Below are positions 21,301-31,714 of a DNA stretch of 36,926 nt, piece by piece. The number at the start of each line of letters is the position of its first letter. Within the stretch, counting starts at the first letter, position 1. The translations under genes were made by a program, and so were the position numbers. Under the pieces are notes generated by a model, which made no database searches, was not told the DNA's origin, and saw only the letters and a list, made by a program, of their open reading frames with translations. Origin of the DNA: Chara braunii (lineage: Eukaryota > Streptophyta > Charophyceae > Charales > Characeae); NCBI GenBank assembly GCA_003427395.1, contig BFEA01000008.1:1359030-1395955 (forward strand), in the 5' to 3' direction.

Positions 21301-22737
21301 GTCAGGTGGGCCAAATTATTGTACAGTTGCCATTGGATCTTGATATCGTCGGTGCATGTCACGCGGTCCGCCTGTGAATGTGCCTGGAAGAATTATACGT
21401 TGACCGATGTTTTGTGGATTGTTGTATTGCATGATGTGGTCGTGCAAGTTTTGGTACGATTTGGCACAGATTTCAGTTTGGTAAAGACGGTTGTAGAGAA
21501 GATGATCATTCTCTACTTTTGCGAAGGCCATGCATACGTATTCTTGGAAAAGGCGTGATGCGTGGAAAAACGTTGCACGTTCGGTGTTGCGAGTGTTGAG
21601 ATGGAATGCATAGAATCCACGAGCGGTGATTCTTGGAATACGATGTCGAGTATCGTGACTTGGCCCTGAACTCCATCCATCCTTGCCCGAAGGGAACAAG
21701 AGAACGTAGTGCAGAGGGTCAAAGGCACGATTTATGTCATATATTTGAACAATGCCTCAATGGCGTCGGCGTATGACAATTTCACGGTTTGCAGGTTCAT
21801 CAGTCATCAGCAAACAAAGTTTGCGAAGGCCCTTGGGCCGGTTGTACCGTCGTTCGTGTTCTCCTGGAGGTCGGACATCAGGGTTTCTGACAATGGGATG
21901 GTGTTGTATGAGTTCGCCCGGAAGCTCGGATACGGTGATAAAGTCGCAAACCCACACATTTGCGATGCTAAGCAGACGGTGCAGTTTGCGGAGAAGGCAT
22001 TTGATTTGTTGGACAGTCGCAAGCGGCATATCAGGTGGGAGATCCATACCGTGAAGGTGTAGGAGGGTGACTCCGTGTTCATCTTGCGGATCGTACGCAT
22101 AGAGTTATGCAAAAGCAAGGGGATGGTTGGTGTTAGGAATCAGAGGGCCAAGGTTATGGTGCAGGTGTCCTGCAATTCTAAGCATCCCAGGCCACGGCCC
22201 GGGAGGGGGTTATGCTTCCCGAACAACCTGGGAGGCAAGTGCGAGCGAATTGTTGAATTGGCGGGATCGCGATCTCAACAGCCTGCCGTCATGTGTATCG
22301 TTTTCCCACACTTGAAGTATTTGGGCGGCAGGACTGTCCTGTGGTGGATGTTGCCAAAGCAGGGGTTGAACTTGGCCTTGTCTACAACATAGGGTTGTCC
22401 ATTGATGTTCATGTGGCCATTTGTGTGCAAAACAGTATGCGCAAGGAGTTCTTGCACCGAGGGAAGCGAGTTGAACAATGATGTGTTGCATGAGGAGGAG
22501 TGATGTGTACAGTCGACCGTTGTTAGCTCGCGGAGAAATGTGATCGAGGTGTGCTCTTCTATAGCGGCTTTGGGGTTGCGCGTCGGTTGCACGGGGTGCA
22601 GTGTTTTGAGCATTGGTGGTTTCAGCTGAATAGAGGGGGGTTGTGTTGCGGGAAACAGAACAGAACAGAGAAAAAAGCAGGGAAAACAGTGTGTTGTGGT
22701 TTAGAAAAGATAGATGAGATCTGAAAAGAGTGTGCAT
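18381..22737 (-). mobile_element. Degraded Helitron (rolling-circle transposon)
   Basis: The minus strand carries, in canonical order, a Cys-rich N-terminal region, a Helitron-like N domain, an HUH Rep domain and a Pif1-type helicase, the signature of plant Helitrons. Neither terminus was found: no hairpin followed by CTRR could be identified below 17179, and the 5' TC end above 22737 is undefined. The (TC)n tract and gap at 16816-16984 may have removed the 3' end. The 22738-22990 stretch upstream shows no ORF and could be the promoter side. Confidence 0.9.
18381..22737 (-). pseudogene. Helitron Rep-helicase (RepHel) pseudogene
   Basis: RepHel nicks and unwinds DNA for rolling-circle transposition. 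Seen here: CAYC...CC zinc-finger-like cysteines with RQFNNSLALAS (about 22210-22470); FPSGKDGW and ITARGFYAF, the Helitron-like N start (about 21640-21700); PGTFTGGPRDM; FITITCNSHWPEV (about 21210-21255); the HUH motif PHAH (21082-21093); GYPIYRRRSP and VVPYNPFLLLHY; MKGPDRA (20665). Helicase: Walker A GTGKT (19592-19606), DEAP, GDFRQ, LPPHML, GLCNGT, FAITINKSQGQ and LYVAASRV, with TGA at 18381-18383. Breaks: stops at 22210, 21757, 21316, 21112, 20333, 19559, 19162, 18798, 18726 and 18603; frame changes near 20990, 19215 and 19040. The TGA at 18726 replaces the conserved Arg of GTRL. Non-functional. Confidence 0.9.
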
Positions 22738-23340
22738 GACAATAACGTTGCAAATAGCATGTGATTTGTTTGTTTACTTTTTCCATTTTTTCCTTTTTTT
22801 TTTTTTGAGATGTCCGAACATTTCGCGATTTGATGTAATCACATTGGGTGTTTTATTTTGTCCGTGTTTTGTTTGGTGCATGCGGCACACGGTGTTTTCG
22901 AGGGAAAAAAAAACCCCTTCAAGAATGGATGTGTTTCTTTTTGTTTCTCTGTGTTGTGCTCTGTTTTTGTTTGTCTATCATAGATACTGAGATAGGGAGA
23001 TGGAGAGGAAGAGAGAGAGAGAGAGTCTGTGACATATGTTGGGCAGAGGTTAAACCCCGTTGTGGTCATGGCAGCTGTATTTTTTGGATGAGCAAAATGA
23101 AATGAATCTTCTGGTAAGTCTGTAACTCGGTGGCTGTGGTGAAGGTAACTCGAGTCTGTGGGCGGGTATAACGACGGGGAGGAAGGTAGGGGAGGGGAGG
23201 CGGAAGGATTACGAAGATTTAACAGGCAGTGATCAAAGTTATTACTGCAAGCCAAAGCTTTATCAAAGAATGAAAAGGGAGCACGGCGAGAGGTGAAGGA
23301 GAAGAGAAGAACAGTCAGCAGAGATTGGTGATCTGTTGAG
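22738..23340. other. No gene recognised
   Basis: T-rich sequence upstream of the Helitron, then a G/A-rich strand with a short GA tract at about 23012-23027. Minus-strand Ser/Pro/Thr-rich ORFs here show no conserved motif. Confidence 0.4.
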
Positions 23341-23376
23341 AGAGAGAGAAACGCTGAGAGAGAGAGAGAGAGAGAG

Positions 23377-23722
<346 letters not shown>

Positions 23723-23724
<2 letters not shown>

Positions 23725-25454
23725 GCCTCGTTAGACACTCCTTACGAGTTCCTTGAGCCACAAGGAAATCTCCTTGTGTTTTTAGGGGAATTTGCGGCGT
23801 CAATCCACTCATCCTTGGGGACCTCCCCTGAGGATGTTTCCTTGTGGCTTACCCGCGGCCGTTTTCATACGTAAATTAGTGGCCGCGGGATTGGTCGTCC
23901 TTGGTCGAGCGTCTTTTGTCCGTGTGGAGGCGGCGTGGTCCAGCGACGTGAGGCGGGAAACGGCATACGGCGGGCGACGCGAAAAGAAATTTAACCCCAA
24001 GGGCGTGGGCATTTGAAATTCGAAATTCGAATGACTGCTGAGACGACGACGACGACGTGTGGCTGGCGACGAGAGGACGGCGTGCTGCGGAAAGGGGCTC
24101 AGCGGCGGCGGAGGTTCCGTCCCAAGGCCGTTGCGACTGCGCGAGCAGCATGTGGTGCGTCCGTTGTCGTGGACCTTTGCACACGTCGACTGCGCCTTGC
24201 TCCTCGTTTGGGACTATAAGCATAGAAAAGGGGCCACCTTTCGATGGACGTCTTCGACTTCTTTGTTGGGTGTGGAAGGATGACACAGACGACAGCGGAG
24301 CGACGGGTCCGTGTCCACGTCGCGGCTATGGAGGGCGACGGAGAGGGTAGACGTGATACGTTGACGCCTCGTGAGCTGCAGGCCGTGGCGGCGGCCGCGT
24401 CCAAGATCGTTCCTCGATGTCAGCAGGAGAGGGCGCTGGGGTGATTGAAGGAGCAGTTGCGCGCGCGTAGACGGAGGACATTGACGCAAGGTGCGGACGA
24501 TGGAGCCGAATACGTGGCGACGTCGGAGACTGTTGTTCAACTGTGCTACACGTTGGGTTGCGGAGTGATTCCTCGTGCGACGCCCCGGTGGTGGGTGAAG
24601 CGTAGGACAGGAGGCACGTGGGAAGACCTAAGGCAATACGACACTGCGTTGCCGATTGCTTGCTCCGAAGGTTGTGGCTGCCGGTCCGCCGTTGGCCAGT
24701 CGTCAATCCATCCTGTCGGCTTTCTTGGAAGATCTCCTTCTGCGAGCCGCGACCAGGACGAGGCCGACGAAACATACGTGGAAGAAGACAACGACGAGAA
24801 GCAGCACGACGACGAGGAGCAGCAGAGGCAGCTTGTGCAACAGGTCGGCCATGTAAGGGCCGTTGAAAGGGCAACAAACTGACGTGAGCGGTCGACCGTC
24901 CAACGAACACGAGAAAGATCGGTGGAAGATTTGTGCTCCAACGTGCGAGGCGTGACAACAAACGAAGGAAACGATGATCTTCTACAATGAAACTGTCGTT
25001 GTCGAAAGCAGCGCCGGCTGGGAAAAGCATTCGAATTTCGGACCATTGTCGACGACCGCCCGCTGCAGCAGACCGCAGGACGCCAGCCGGCAAATCGCGT
25101 AGACGGACGGAGGCCTCACGCGGACGGTGACCGTTTGGAGATGTTGGGGCGCCGTGCAGATTTTGGAGGCAGGGATGCCCGTGCTCCCGTTCGCTGGACC
25201 ACGTCTGGACCACCCTCGAACCAAAATTGTGCGTCGACGCATGCCTTCGCCGCTCCGAATTTCGCGCTTCCTCGTGCTCCGAGGGACCTCGGGAGGTCCC
25301 TTGGGGGTTAGGAAAAAATGGCTCTGGCCACAAGGACGCCACAAGGAAATTTCCTTGTGGTGTTTTCACATTTTTTTTTGAGAATCGTCCCCAAGGACAG
25401 GTGGAACGATAGTTTCCTTGTGGATTTCGGGTCCACAAGGAGTGTCTAACGAGG

Positions 25455-25457
<3 letters not shown>
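23723..25457. mobile_element. 1.7-kb TIR transposon with subterminal CACAAGG palindromes
   Basis: The left end GGGCCTCGTTAGACACTCCT is exactly repeated inverted at the right (AGGAGTGTCTAACGAGGCCC). Just inside are palindromes CACAAGGA-AATC-TCCTTGTG (left) and CCACAAGGAAATTTCCTTGTGG (right), with more CCTTGTGG and CCACAAGG copies nearby, as expected of transposase-binding sites. The GGGCC start resembles PIF/Harbinger ends. No target duplication is visible: the left flank is (AT)n and the right flank (CT)n. The interior is GC-rich with CpG-rich ORFs on both strands and no full DDE transposase, so the copy is probably non-autonomous. Confidence 0.75.
24445..24882 (+). pseudogene. Possible Harbinger-type transposase fragment
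   Basis: A 145-codon frame contains PRWWVKRRTGGTWEDLRQYD at about residues 46-65. This resembles the short Trp-rich segment (W-V-x-x-R-T-G-G-T-W-x-D-L) that I associate with the N-terminus of plant and algal Harbinger transposases, just before the DDE region. Downstream the similarity stops and the sequence becomes Glu/Gln/Asp-rich (EEDNDEKQHDDEEQQRQ), so the catalytic domain is missing. A 370-codon minus-strand frame (24326-25438) covers the same DNA but is Arg/Pro/Ser-rich and unconvincing. The match is from memory of the family. Confidence 0.3.

Positions 25458-25488
<31 letters not shown>
25457..25488. repeat. (CT)n microsatellite
   Basis: CT units abut the right end of the 1.7-kb TIR element directly. 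Confidence 0.9.
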
Positions 25489-25492
<4 letters not shown>

Positions 25493-25620
25493 GCTGTCTT
25501 TTTTTTTTTGCCCGTTCTTTTCTGTGTTTTCTTTGTTTTTCGTATTTCATTTTTTTTTTCCCGTTCTAAATACCCTTTGTGTCATGCCCAGAGTACCGGG
25601 GCCCGGCATTCAAGCAGCGA

Positions 25621-25724
25621 CCGGGGGCAAGGTCCCACTTGCACGGACTACGAGATCTCGGCCGTTGATCTTCGCTATCGACGGTCAATATCGCTTAATT
25701 CGTGCAAGTGGGACCTAGCCCCGG
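25621..25724. mobile_element. 104-bp palindromic MITE, copy B
   Basis: The ends CCGGGGGCAAGGTCCCACTT and AAGTGGGACCTAGCCCCGG pair, and the arms continue through GCACGGACTACGAGAT and TATCGCTTAATTCGTGC. Same length and layout as 15872-15975. It is flanked by an additional CCGGGGCCCGG palindrome-like stretch. Confidence 0.75.
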
Positions 25725-25931
25725 GCCTTCCCTTGGCCGACCCCCGAAGGTGTCGGCGCGTTAACGGGAAAGGCCCGCGTCCGATAGCTGGGCCAGGTAC
25801 TGGTGGTTTAACGATGTCCCGAAGGACCTCGTATCACTTTCCTAATGTGTTTGGCTGCAACGACGTCCACACGTGAATGGATCTGAATGCAATCGTGTCC
25901 AGGGCTGAGCCAGCCTAGAAAAAGGTCCTAC

Positions 25932-26050
25932 CGGTACCGGTAGTGTAAGTACGCATTGAGAGGCCAATCCCACCACACCGTTACCCCACCAAACCGGTAG
26001 TGTAAGTACGCATTGAGAGGCCAATCCCACCACACCGTTACCCCACCAAA
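25932..26050 (+). repeat. Perfect tandem duplication of about 59 bp
   Basis: ACCGGTAGTGTAAGTACGCA through CCGTTACCCCACCAAA occurs twice back to back with no visible difference, so the duplication is recent. It lies about 800 bp upstream of the THUMP gene. A CATCGGGC(C) nonamer array follows at about 26091-26127. Confidence 0.9.
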
Positions 26051-26726
26051 TGACCGATTGATTGACCGCGTACGTGTTCGAATATCTGGCCATCGGGCCA
26101 TCGGGCCATCGGGCATCGGGTCATCGGCGCTACCGGGGAACAAGCGATGACATGACGCTATCGGACTGGCGACTGTATGACGCATTGCTGCGCCGCATAG
26201 CAGTCCGAAGCCCGACGCAGGCACCAGATGACGGTGGTCATCAATCAACGAGTGGTGTTGATGAATCACCGGGCGAGCTGGTAGTTCCACGTGGCTCATG
26301 TCTTGCAACTTAAGTTCTACAATTTTGCCCCCTTGATAGTCGATCCTATTTGATTTTTTTTTTTGTTCTTTCTTTTTTGATTTTTTTTGGGTTCTTTCTT
26401 TTTGAAGCCCAGGTTGTTGTAGAGCATGGATCCTAGGGATATGTCAGTCACCTTCGGTAGTCGGGCACTTATGTGTACGTAACTACTAACTAGTAAGCAT
26501 TGTGCGAAATTTATTATATGTATAATAATAAAAAAAAAGAAAAAAATAAGAAAAAAATAGTATATGTATGTATTTTAATGATGTGAGTACGAGTACCCCC
26601 TGTAAATTGATTGATGTAAATAAATACATCATAGGGATCTCGTTCCAGGGAACGTTCAGAACTACTGCTGTACAGGCTGGCGGCGTCTGATTAACATAAG
26701 GAGAGGGGCGTCCAAGAAGATGATGT

Positions 26727-26729
<3 letters not shown>

Positions 26730-26813
<84 letters not shown>
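26730..26813 (+). promoter_or_regulatory. (GA)42 tract abutting the THUMP-gene start codon
   Basis: A pure GA tract of about 84 bp runs directly into the ATG: the last A of the repeat is the A of the start codon. If transcribed it is the end of the 5' UTR; if not, it is a core-promoter GAGA element of the type bound by plant BPC/GAGA-binding proteins. Its function is inferred from position only. Confidence 0.5.
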
Positions 26814-26817
<4 letters not shown>

Positions 26818-29180
26818 GCACAGGTGGGAAGCGATCGAGAGGGGGAAGGGGAGGGGGGGATGGCGGCGAAGGCAGAGCGGACAAGCGGCCTAAGCGCGCC
26901 AAGTCCAGGTATTATAGTGGTCCTCGAGATTACCATGCAACAGGGGTTCCTAAGGGGGTGGAGGGTTTTTTGATCAGCGTAGTTGGTGGGAAAGAGCAAC
27001 CTGCGGGGAGGGAGGCCATCAACCTACTTGATGAATTCTGGGAGGCTTTAGGTGGGAAGGGAGAGGGAGAGCTTCCCCCATTTGTGTCTTCCTCCTCCCT
27101 CTCCCGACCGACCACCGCCACTGCTGCCTTCCCCCCCAGCAGCATGTCGACAGTTGCAAGCCGTAATGAAGCTGGCGTTGGAAGTCATCGCGGCGATGGC
27201 GGCGGCGGTGGCGGTCATGTTGAAAATGACGATGGCGGCGGCGGCGGTGGGGGGCATGTCAAGAAGGATGGAGAAAATGGCGATGGCGGCGGCGGCGGTG
27301 GGGGGCATGTCAAGAAGGATGGAGAAGATGGCGATGGCGGAGGGGGCGGCGGTCATCTTGAGAAGGATGGAGGAGATGGCGATGACGGAGGGGGCGGCGG
27401 TCATCTTAAGAAAGATGGAGGAGATGGCGATGGCGGCGGTCATGTCAAGGAGGATGGAGAAGATGGCGATGGTCGCGGTCATGAGAAGAAGGAGGGAGAA
27501 GATGATGATGGCGGCGGCGGTGGGCATGTCGCTAAAGATGGACAAGATGACGATGGCGGCGGCGGCCGGCATCTTGAAAAGGATGCGGAAGATGGCGATG
27601 GTGACAGCGGCGGCCGGCATGTCGAGAAGAAGGAAGCGCAAGATGCCGGCTATGGTGGCTGCGACGGGCATGTCAAAAAGGATGGAGAAGATGGCGATAG
27701 CGGCGGCGGCGGCGGCGATGGCGATGTCAAGATGGATGAGGAAGATGTACCTCTTGCTTCCGATGCGCGGGGAAGCGGGAAATGTCAAGAAATGATGGAT
27801 ATGAAGCCGAGCGCAAGTGATGTAGCAGGGGACGTCGAGCTGCCACGTGTGGCAATCATCAAGCAAGAAGCTGCGCCGACGTTGGATTTTAATGAGAATG
27901 AAAGCGGTGGCAACGACGACGATAGCGATGATGATGAAGAGGAGGAAGAAGAGGAGGAGAGTGATGATGAAGATGACCCCGCTGCCGCAGCCAACGATGA
28001 TGATGATGATGATGATGATGATGACGATGAAGAACTGGTTAAGGTTGAAGACGAGAAAGGGCATGTGAGATGGGTGAGCAAGAGAAGGGCCGTGGAACTA
28101 GAGAAGCAAATGCGGTCCAGGAATGCAGGGGAAGGAGAGAGCGGGACCACCAAAGCTTCTGAACCTGGAACAGGAACAAGACCAGGTGCAGGGCGGGCTG
28201 GAACTATTGGAGTTGTGGACATTGATCAGATGCTACAGACCGAGATCGCCATCCTCAAAGACCCGAGTAAGGCGAGATTTAAAGCCATTGAAACGGGCTG
28301 TAAGGGGCTTGTGTTCATCCGGATGAAGAGGTCGGAGGATGAGAAGAGCTCGGGTACGCCTTCGCCTTGTGCAATTGTAGAGGCTGTGATGAAGACTGCA
28401 GCAGAGAGGAAAACGACAAAAACTAGGTACTGTCTCCGACTGCTTCCAGTCGAGATCACCTGCCGTGCGTCGCCGGAAGACGTAGTCAGGGCCGCGATCC
28501 CGCTCATCCTGCGCGAATTTCCTGCCGCTGCTACTGCTACTGCGGCCAGCGCAACTGAAGAGGCAGGATTAGGAGGAGGAGGAGGAGGAGATGGAGGAGG
28601 AGAAGGGGGAGGAGGAGGAGGAAGAGATGGGGGAGGAGAAGGAGGAGGAGAAGGAGGAGGAGAGGTGGAATTGAAGCAGAAGGGGTTTAAGTATGCCATT
28701 GTATATGAGGCGAGAGCGAATGACGGGTTGGACAGGATGTCCTTCATAACTGGCTTAGCCGCCGTGGTGCCAAAGGAGCACACAGTCAATCTTTCCAATC
28801 CGGACAAGATCATTCTTGTTGAAGTGCTGAAGAGAACTTGTGGCATTGCTATCGTCAAGGATTTCAAGAAATATGCTAAGTATAATCTCCGCGTGGTGGC
28901 ATCTGATGTGGCAGAGGCAGAGCGGTCGTCTGGCATTGGGAGGAGAGAGGGGGGGGGAGGTGTAGGCGGTGGCGGTGGTGAAGGACGCGGAGGAAGAGGA
29001 AGGAAAGGAAGGGGAGGGAGAGGAGAGAGAGGAGGGAGGGGAGAGAGAGGAGGGAGGGGAGGGAGGGGAGGGGGCGGAGGAAAAGGAGAGGGAGGAGGGC
29101 GAGCCGAAGGAGAAAGCAATGGACAGACAAAAAAGGAGGAAGCAGGTGGGGAAGTGGAAGAAGGGATGGTAATCAGGTAG
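26814..29180 (+). CDS. THUMP-domain protein, TAN1/THUMPD1-like tRNA acetylation adaptor
   Basis: Uninterrupted 788-codon frame. Yeast Tan1 and human THUMPD1 bind tRNA and partner the Kre33/NAT10 acetyltransferase to make N4-acetylcytidine at position 12 of Leu/Ser tRNAs. Conserved parts: basic N-terminus, then YYSGPRDYHATGVPKGVEGF and INLLDEFWEAL (residues about 33-79); DIDQMLQTEIAIL with GCKGLVFIRM (467-504); the THUMP domain LLPVEITCRASPEDVVRAAI (about 542-570) resuming at KGFKYAIVYEARAND (about 623) through VNLSNPDKIILVEVLKRTCG and VVKDFKKYAKYNLR (about 698). It is at least twice the usual length (289-353 residues) because of a Gly/Asp repeat (about 123-308), an acidic block (368-407), a Gly/Glu loop inside THUMP (573-620) and a Gly/Arg/Glu tail (705-788). 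No intron is needed. The start is the first ATG after the GA tract. Confidence 0.85.
27180..27740 (+). repeat. In-gene tandem repeat encoding GHVKKDGEDGDGGGGG units
   Basis: About eleven units of 13-17 codons, each His-hydrophobic-Lys-Lys-Asp-Gly-Glu-Asp-Gly-Asp followed by a variable Gly run built from GGC/GGT. Unit boundaries keep the reading frame although lengths vary, suggesting expansion under coding constraint. It is expected to be disordered and acidic. Confidence 0.85.
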
Positions 29181-29315
29181 ATACGATCCGTCTGGGGATC
29201 TGGCTGCGGGAGTGACGTCAACCGAAAATAGCGAAGGGGTTAGAGTCAGAATGGGGGAAGGAATAGGGGGGGGCGGGGGGGGGGGACGAGGATGATGAAC
29301 AAGGAGGGGGTGCAG

Positions 29316-29486
29316 ACTAAGGGCCTCACTCAACTACTCAGCAGTTGATACGTATGTGGACCTTTTTATGTACCATGTGCATTTGGACTGCCCGAACATT
29401 TGGAATGTAGTAGAACCACTGACACCCACTGTCAGCTGCACAGACACGTTGAGAAGTGTTGTGCAGTGGAGCGAGGCCTTGATTGA
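29316..29486. mobile_element. Short MITE with GGGCCTC termini
   Basis: The left end AAGGGCCTCACTCAACTACT and right end (reverse complement AAGGCCTCGCTCCACTGCAC) are imperfect inverted repeats about 165 bp apart. The left end matches the motif repeated at 6574-7047. The right end runs into a tandem duplication (GCCTTGATTGAGATGGAATC at about 29475 and 29516). Confidence 0.4.
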
Positions 29487-29734
29487 GATGGAATCGTTGG
29501 CATTGACTGCTGAGAGCCTTGATTGAGATGGAATCGTTGGCATTGGCTGCTGAGATCCAGGACTGTGCCACGTGGATCAAGGAGAAGGGGAGGGGGGGAA
29601 AGAGTAACGAGGCCGGAGGAATGGTGGTAGCTGAGACGGGGAAGGAAGCAGGAGTGGGAAAGAGCAAGGAGGACAATGGGGCTAATTGAGAGATGGGTGG
29701 AGACACTGGCAGTGGCTGGCGAGAGCCAGAAGTG

Positions 29735-30455
29735 TGCCACGTGGAAGAAGCTGAAATGGCAGTGATAACGGTTGGATCCATGTCTGACCGAGGGTTTGAA
29801 CTGGTAACCTCTGAAGTGTCTGAGAAGGATGTGCCACGTGGAAGAAGCTGAAACTGCAGTGATAATGGTGGGATCCGCGTCTGAATGGGGGTTTGAACTA
29901 GTTACCTCTGAATTATGTGGGAAGGATCCATGCCTGAATGAGGGTTTGAGCTGGTTACCTCTGAAGTGTCGGGGAAGGATGTGCTACGTGGAAGAAGCGC
30001 AAAAAACAGCAGTGGTAATGGTCGGATCCGTGTCTGGTTGGGGGTTTGAACTGGTTACCTCTGAATTATCTGGGAAGGATCCATGTCTGAATGAGGGATT
30101 GAACTGGCTACCTCTGTCTGGGAACGATGTGCCACGTGGAAGAATCTGGGAAGGATCCATGTCTGACTGAGGGTTTGAACTGGTTACCTCTGTCTGGGAA
30201 GGATGTGCCACGTGGAAGAATCTGGGTAGGATCCATGTCTGAATGAGGGTTTGAACTGGTTACCTCTGTCTGGGAAGGATGTGCCACGTGGAAGAATCTG
30301 GGAAGGATCCATGTCTGAATGATGGTTTGAACTGGTTACCTCTGTCTGGGAACGATGTGCCACGTGGAAGAAGCGCAAAAAACAGCAGTGGTAATGGTCG
30401 GATCCGTGTCTGGTTGGGGGTTTGAACTGGTTACCTCTGAAGTGTCTGGGAAGTA
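29735..30455 (+). repeat. Tandem repeat of about 76 bp carrying G-boxes
   Basis: About nine imperfect units contain GGATCCATGTCTGAATGAGG, GTTTGAACTGGTTACCTCTG and GATGTGCCACGTGGAAGAA. The CCACGTGG core (plant G-box, CACGTG) is intact in six units (near 29738, 29832, 30130, 30207, 30283, 30358) and changed to CTACGTGG at about 29980; another copy lies just outside at 29570. Longer units insert AAAAAACAGCAGTGGTAATG. Open frames are by-products of the repeat. Confidence 0.85.
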
Positions 30456-30919
30456 TTTGCCTGCACAACGCTTAGGTTGGCAGGGGCTGCATGCCGTTGC
30501 ACTTTGTGCACGACTTCCAGGAGTTGCAGTTTCACTCTGTGGACAATCTCGTAGATTTTCTCTTGGTTCCCTCTCGTCTCGTTTTGAGAGATCTTTTTCC
30601 TCTTTTTTTTCGCTTTTGCAAAATAGACAGGTTGCTTGTCTTGATCGTTGACGATGTCTTTGTTTTTTTTTTGTTTTTTTTTTTCCAACCGACAATATCC
30701 AGTCCAGGAAGTAGAGGAAGAGTTTTTGTGTCTTCTCTGTTGGGCCTGTGTTGCCCGTGTATGGTCGCTGAATACACTCCTGGAATCGTGATCCCAGTGG
30801 TCAATAGTTCAAATCCTGTCCTGCTTGATTTGATAAGAAGCATCTTATCTCTGTTCTCTTCCTTCTTCCTCCTGCTTCAAACTCTTTTTTGGGAGTCCCT
30901 GTATGGTGTCTGAATGATC

Positions 30920-31515
30920 CATGGGTCCATGGCGACCCCTCGGGGACTCTGCACTGCCTACCCGGGACCATGACGAGCCCTCAGGGACTCTGCACTGCCT
31001 ACCCAATGTGCACACCTACCCGGGACCATGGCGAGCCCTCGGGGACTGCACTACCTACCCGGGACCATGGCGAGCCCTCGGGGACCATGGCGAGCCCGCG
31101 GGGACCATGGTGAGCCCTCGGGGATTGCACTGCCTACCCGGGACCATGGTGAGCCCTCGGGGACTGCACTGCCTACCCGGGACCATGGCGAGCTCGGGGA
31201 CCATGGTGAGCCCTCGGGGACTGCACTGCCTACCCGGGACCATGGCGAGCCCTCGGGGACTCTGCACTGCCTACCCGGGACCATGGTGAGCCCTCGGGGA
31301 CCATGGTGAGCCCTCGGGGACTGCACTACCTACCGGGGGGGACTCTGCACTGCCTACCCGGGACCATGGCGAGCCCTCAGGTACCATGGTGAGCCCTCAG
31401 GGACTGCACTGCTTACCTGGGACCATGGCGAGCCCTCGGGAACTGCACTGCCTACCTGGGACCATGGCGAGGCCTCGAGGACCATGGCGAGCCCTCGGCG
31501 ACTGCACTGCCTACC
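30920..31515 (+). repeat. 39-bp minisatellite
   Basis: Units read CTGCACTGCCTACCCGGGAC then CATGGCGAGCCCTCGGGGA, with an 18-20-bp sub-unit (GGGACCATGGCGAGCCCTC) amplified alone in places. About 14 units. The 39-bp period is a multiple of three, so every frame on both strands stays open with Pro/Arg/Gly-rich ORFs; none is taken as a gene. Confidence 0.9.
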
Positions 31516-31575
31516 CTTTTTTGGCGGTTTATTGCTGTCCAAGGTGGAACGAGAAAGTGAAAAAAACACTTCGAC

Positions 31576-31636
31576 AGGGTCAGTTGGTACACCTACGAAC
31601 TGGTGAAATATAGACCTGTGTTCGAAATCCACTGGA
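31576..31636 (+). mobile_element. tRNA-derived SINE-like copy, family 2
   Basis: GGTCAGTTGGTACACCTACG resembles an A-box region and GTGTTCGAAATCCAC a B-box. The copy aligns with 6431-6495 across ATAGACCTGTGTTCGAA. It is followed about 75 nt later by T-rich sequence. Confidence 0.5.
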
Positions 31637-31714
31637 AACAGATGAGCGAAAACAAAGTTGAATACACGTGGGACGTGGGGCCATCAAGTTGGAGATGATA
31701 AACCGGCACCTTTT

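Noticed and set aside
17129-22737. CRISPR-like or prokaryotic mobile system
   Set aside because: Pif1-type helicase with HUH Rep and the Helitron-like N domain is a eukaryotic Helitron; no spaced repeats of CRISPR type occur anywhere in the window.
24326-25438. 370-codon minus-strand frame within the 1.7-kb TIR element
   Set aside because: Arg/Pro/Ser-rich, reads into both the terminal CACAAGG palindromes and the putative transposase antisense, with no recognisable domain. CpG-rich DNA explains its length.
27052-27795. 247-codon plus-strand frame with MSRRMEKMAMAAAA repeats
   Set aside because: Another frame of the same repeat inside the THUMP gene; the conserved THUMP frame clearly wins.
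27048-28064. 338-codon minus-strand frame opposite the THUMP gene
   Set aside because: It is the antisense of Gly/Asp trinucleotide repeats (Ile/Ala/Met runs) and has no independent features.
28226-29221. 331-codon minus-strand Pro/Ser-rich frame
   Set aside because: Antisense of the THUMP coding sequence and of its GGA-rich tail; composition artefact.
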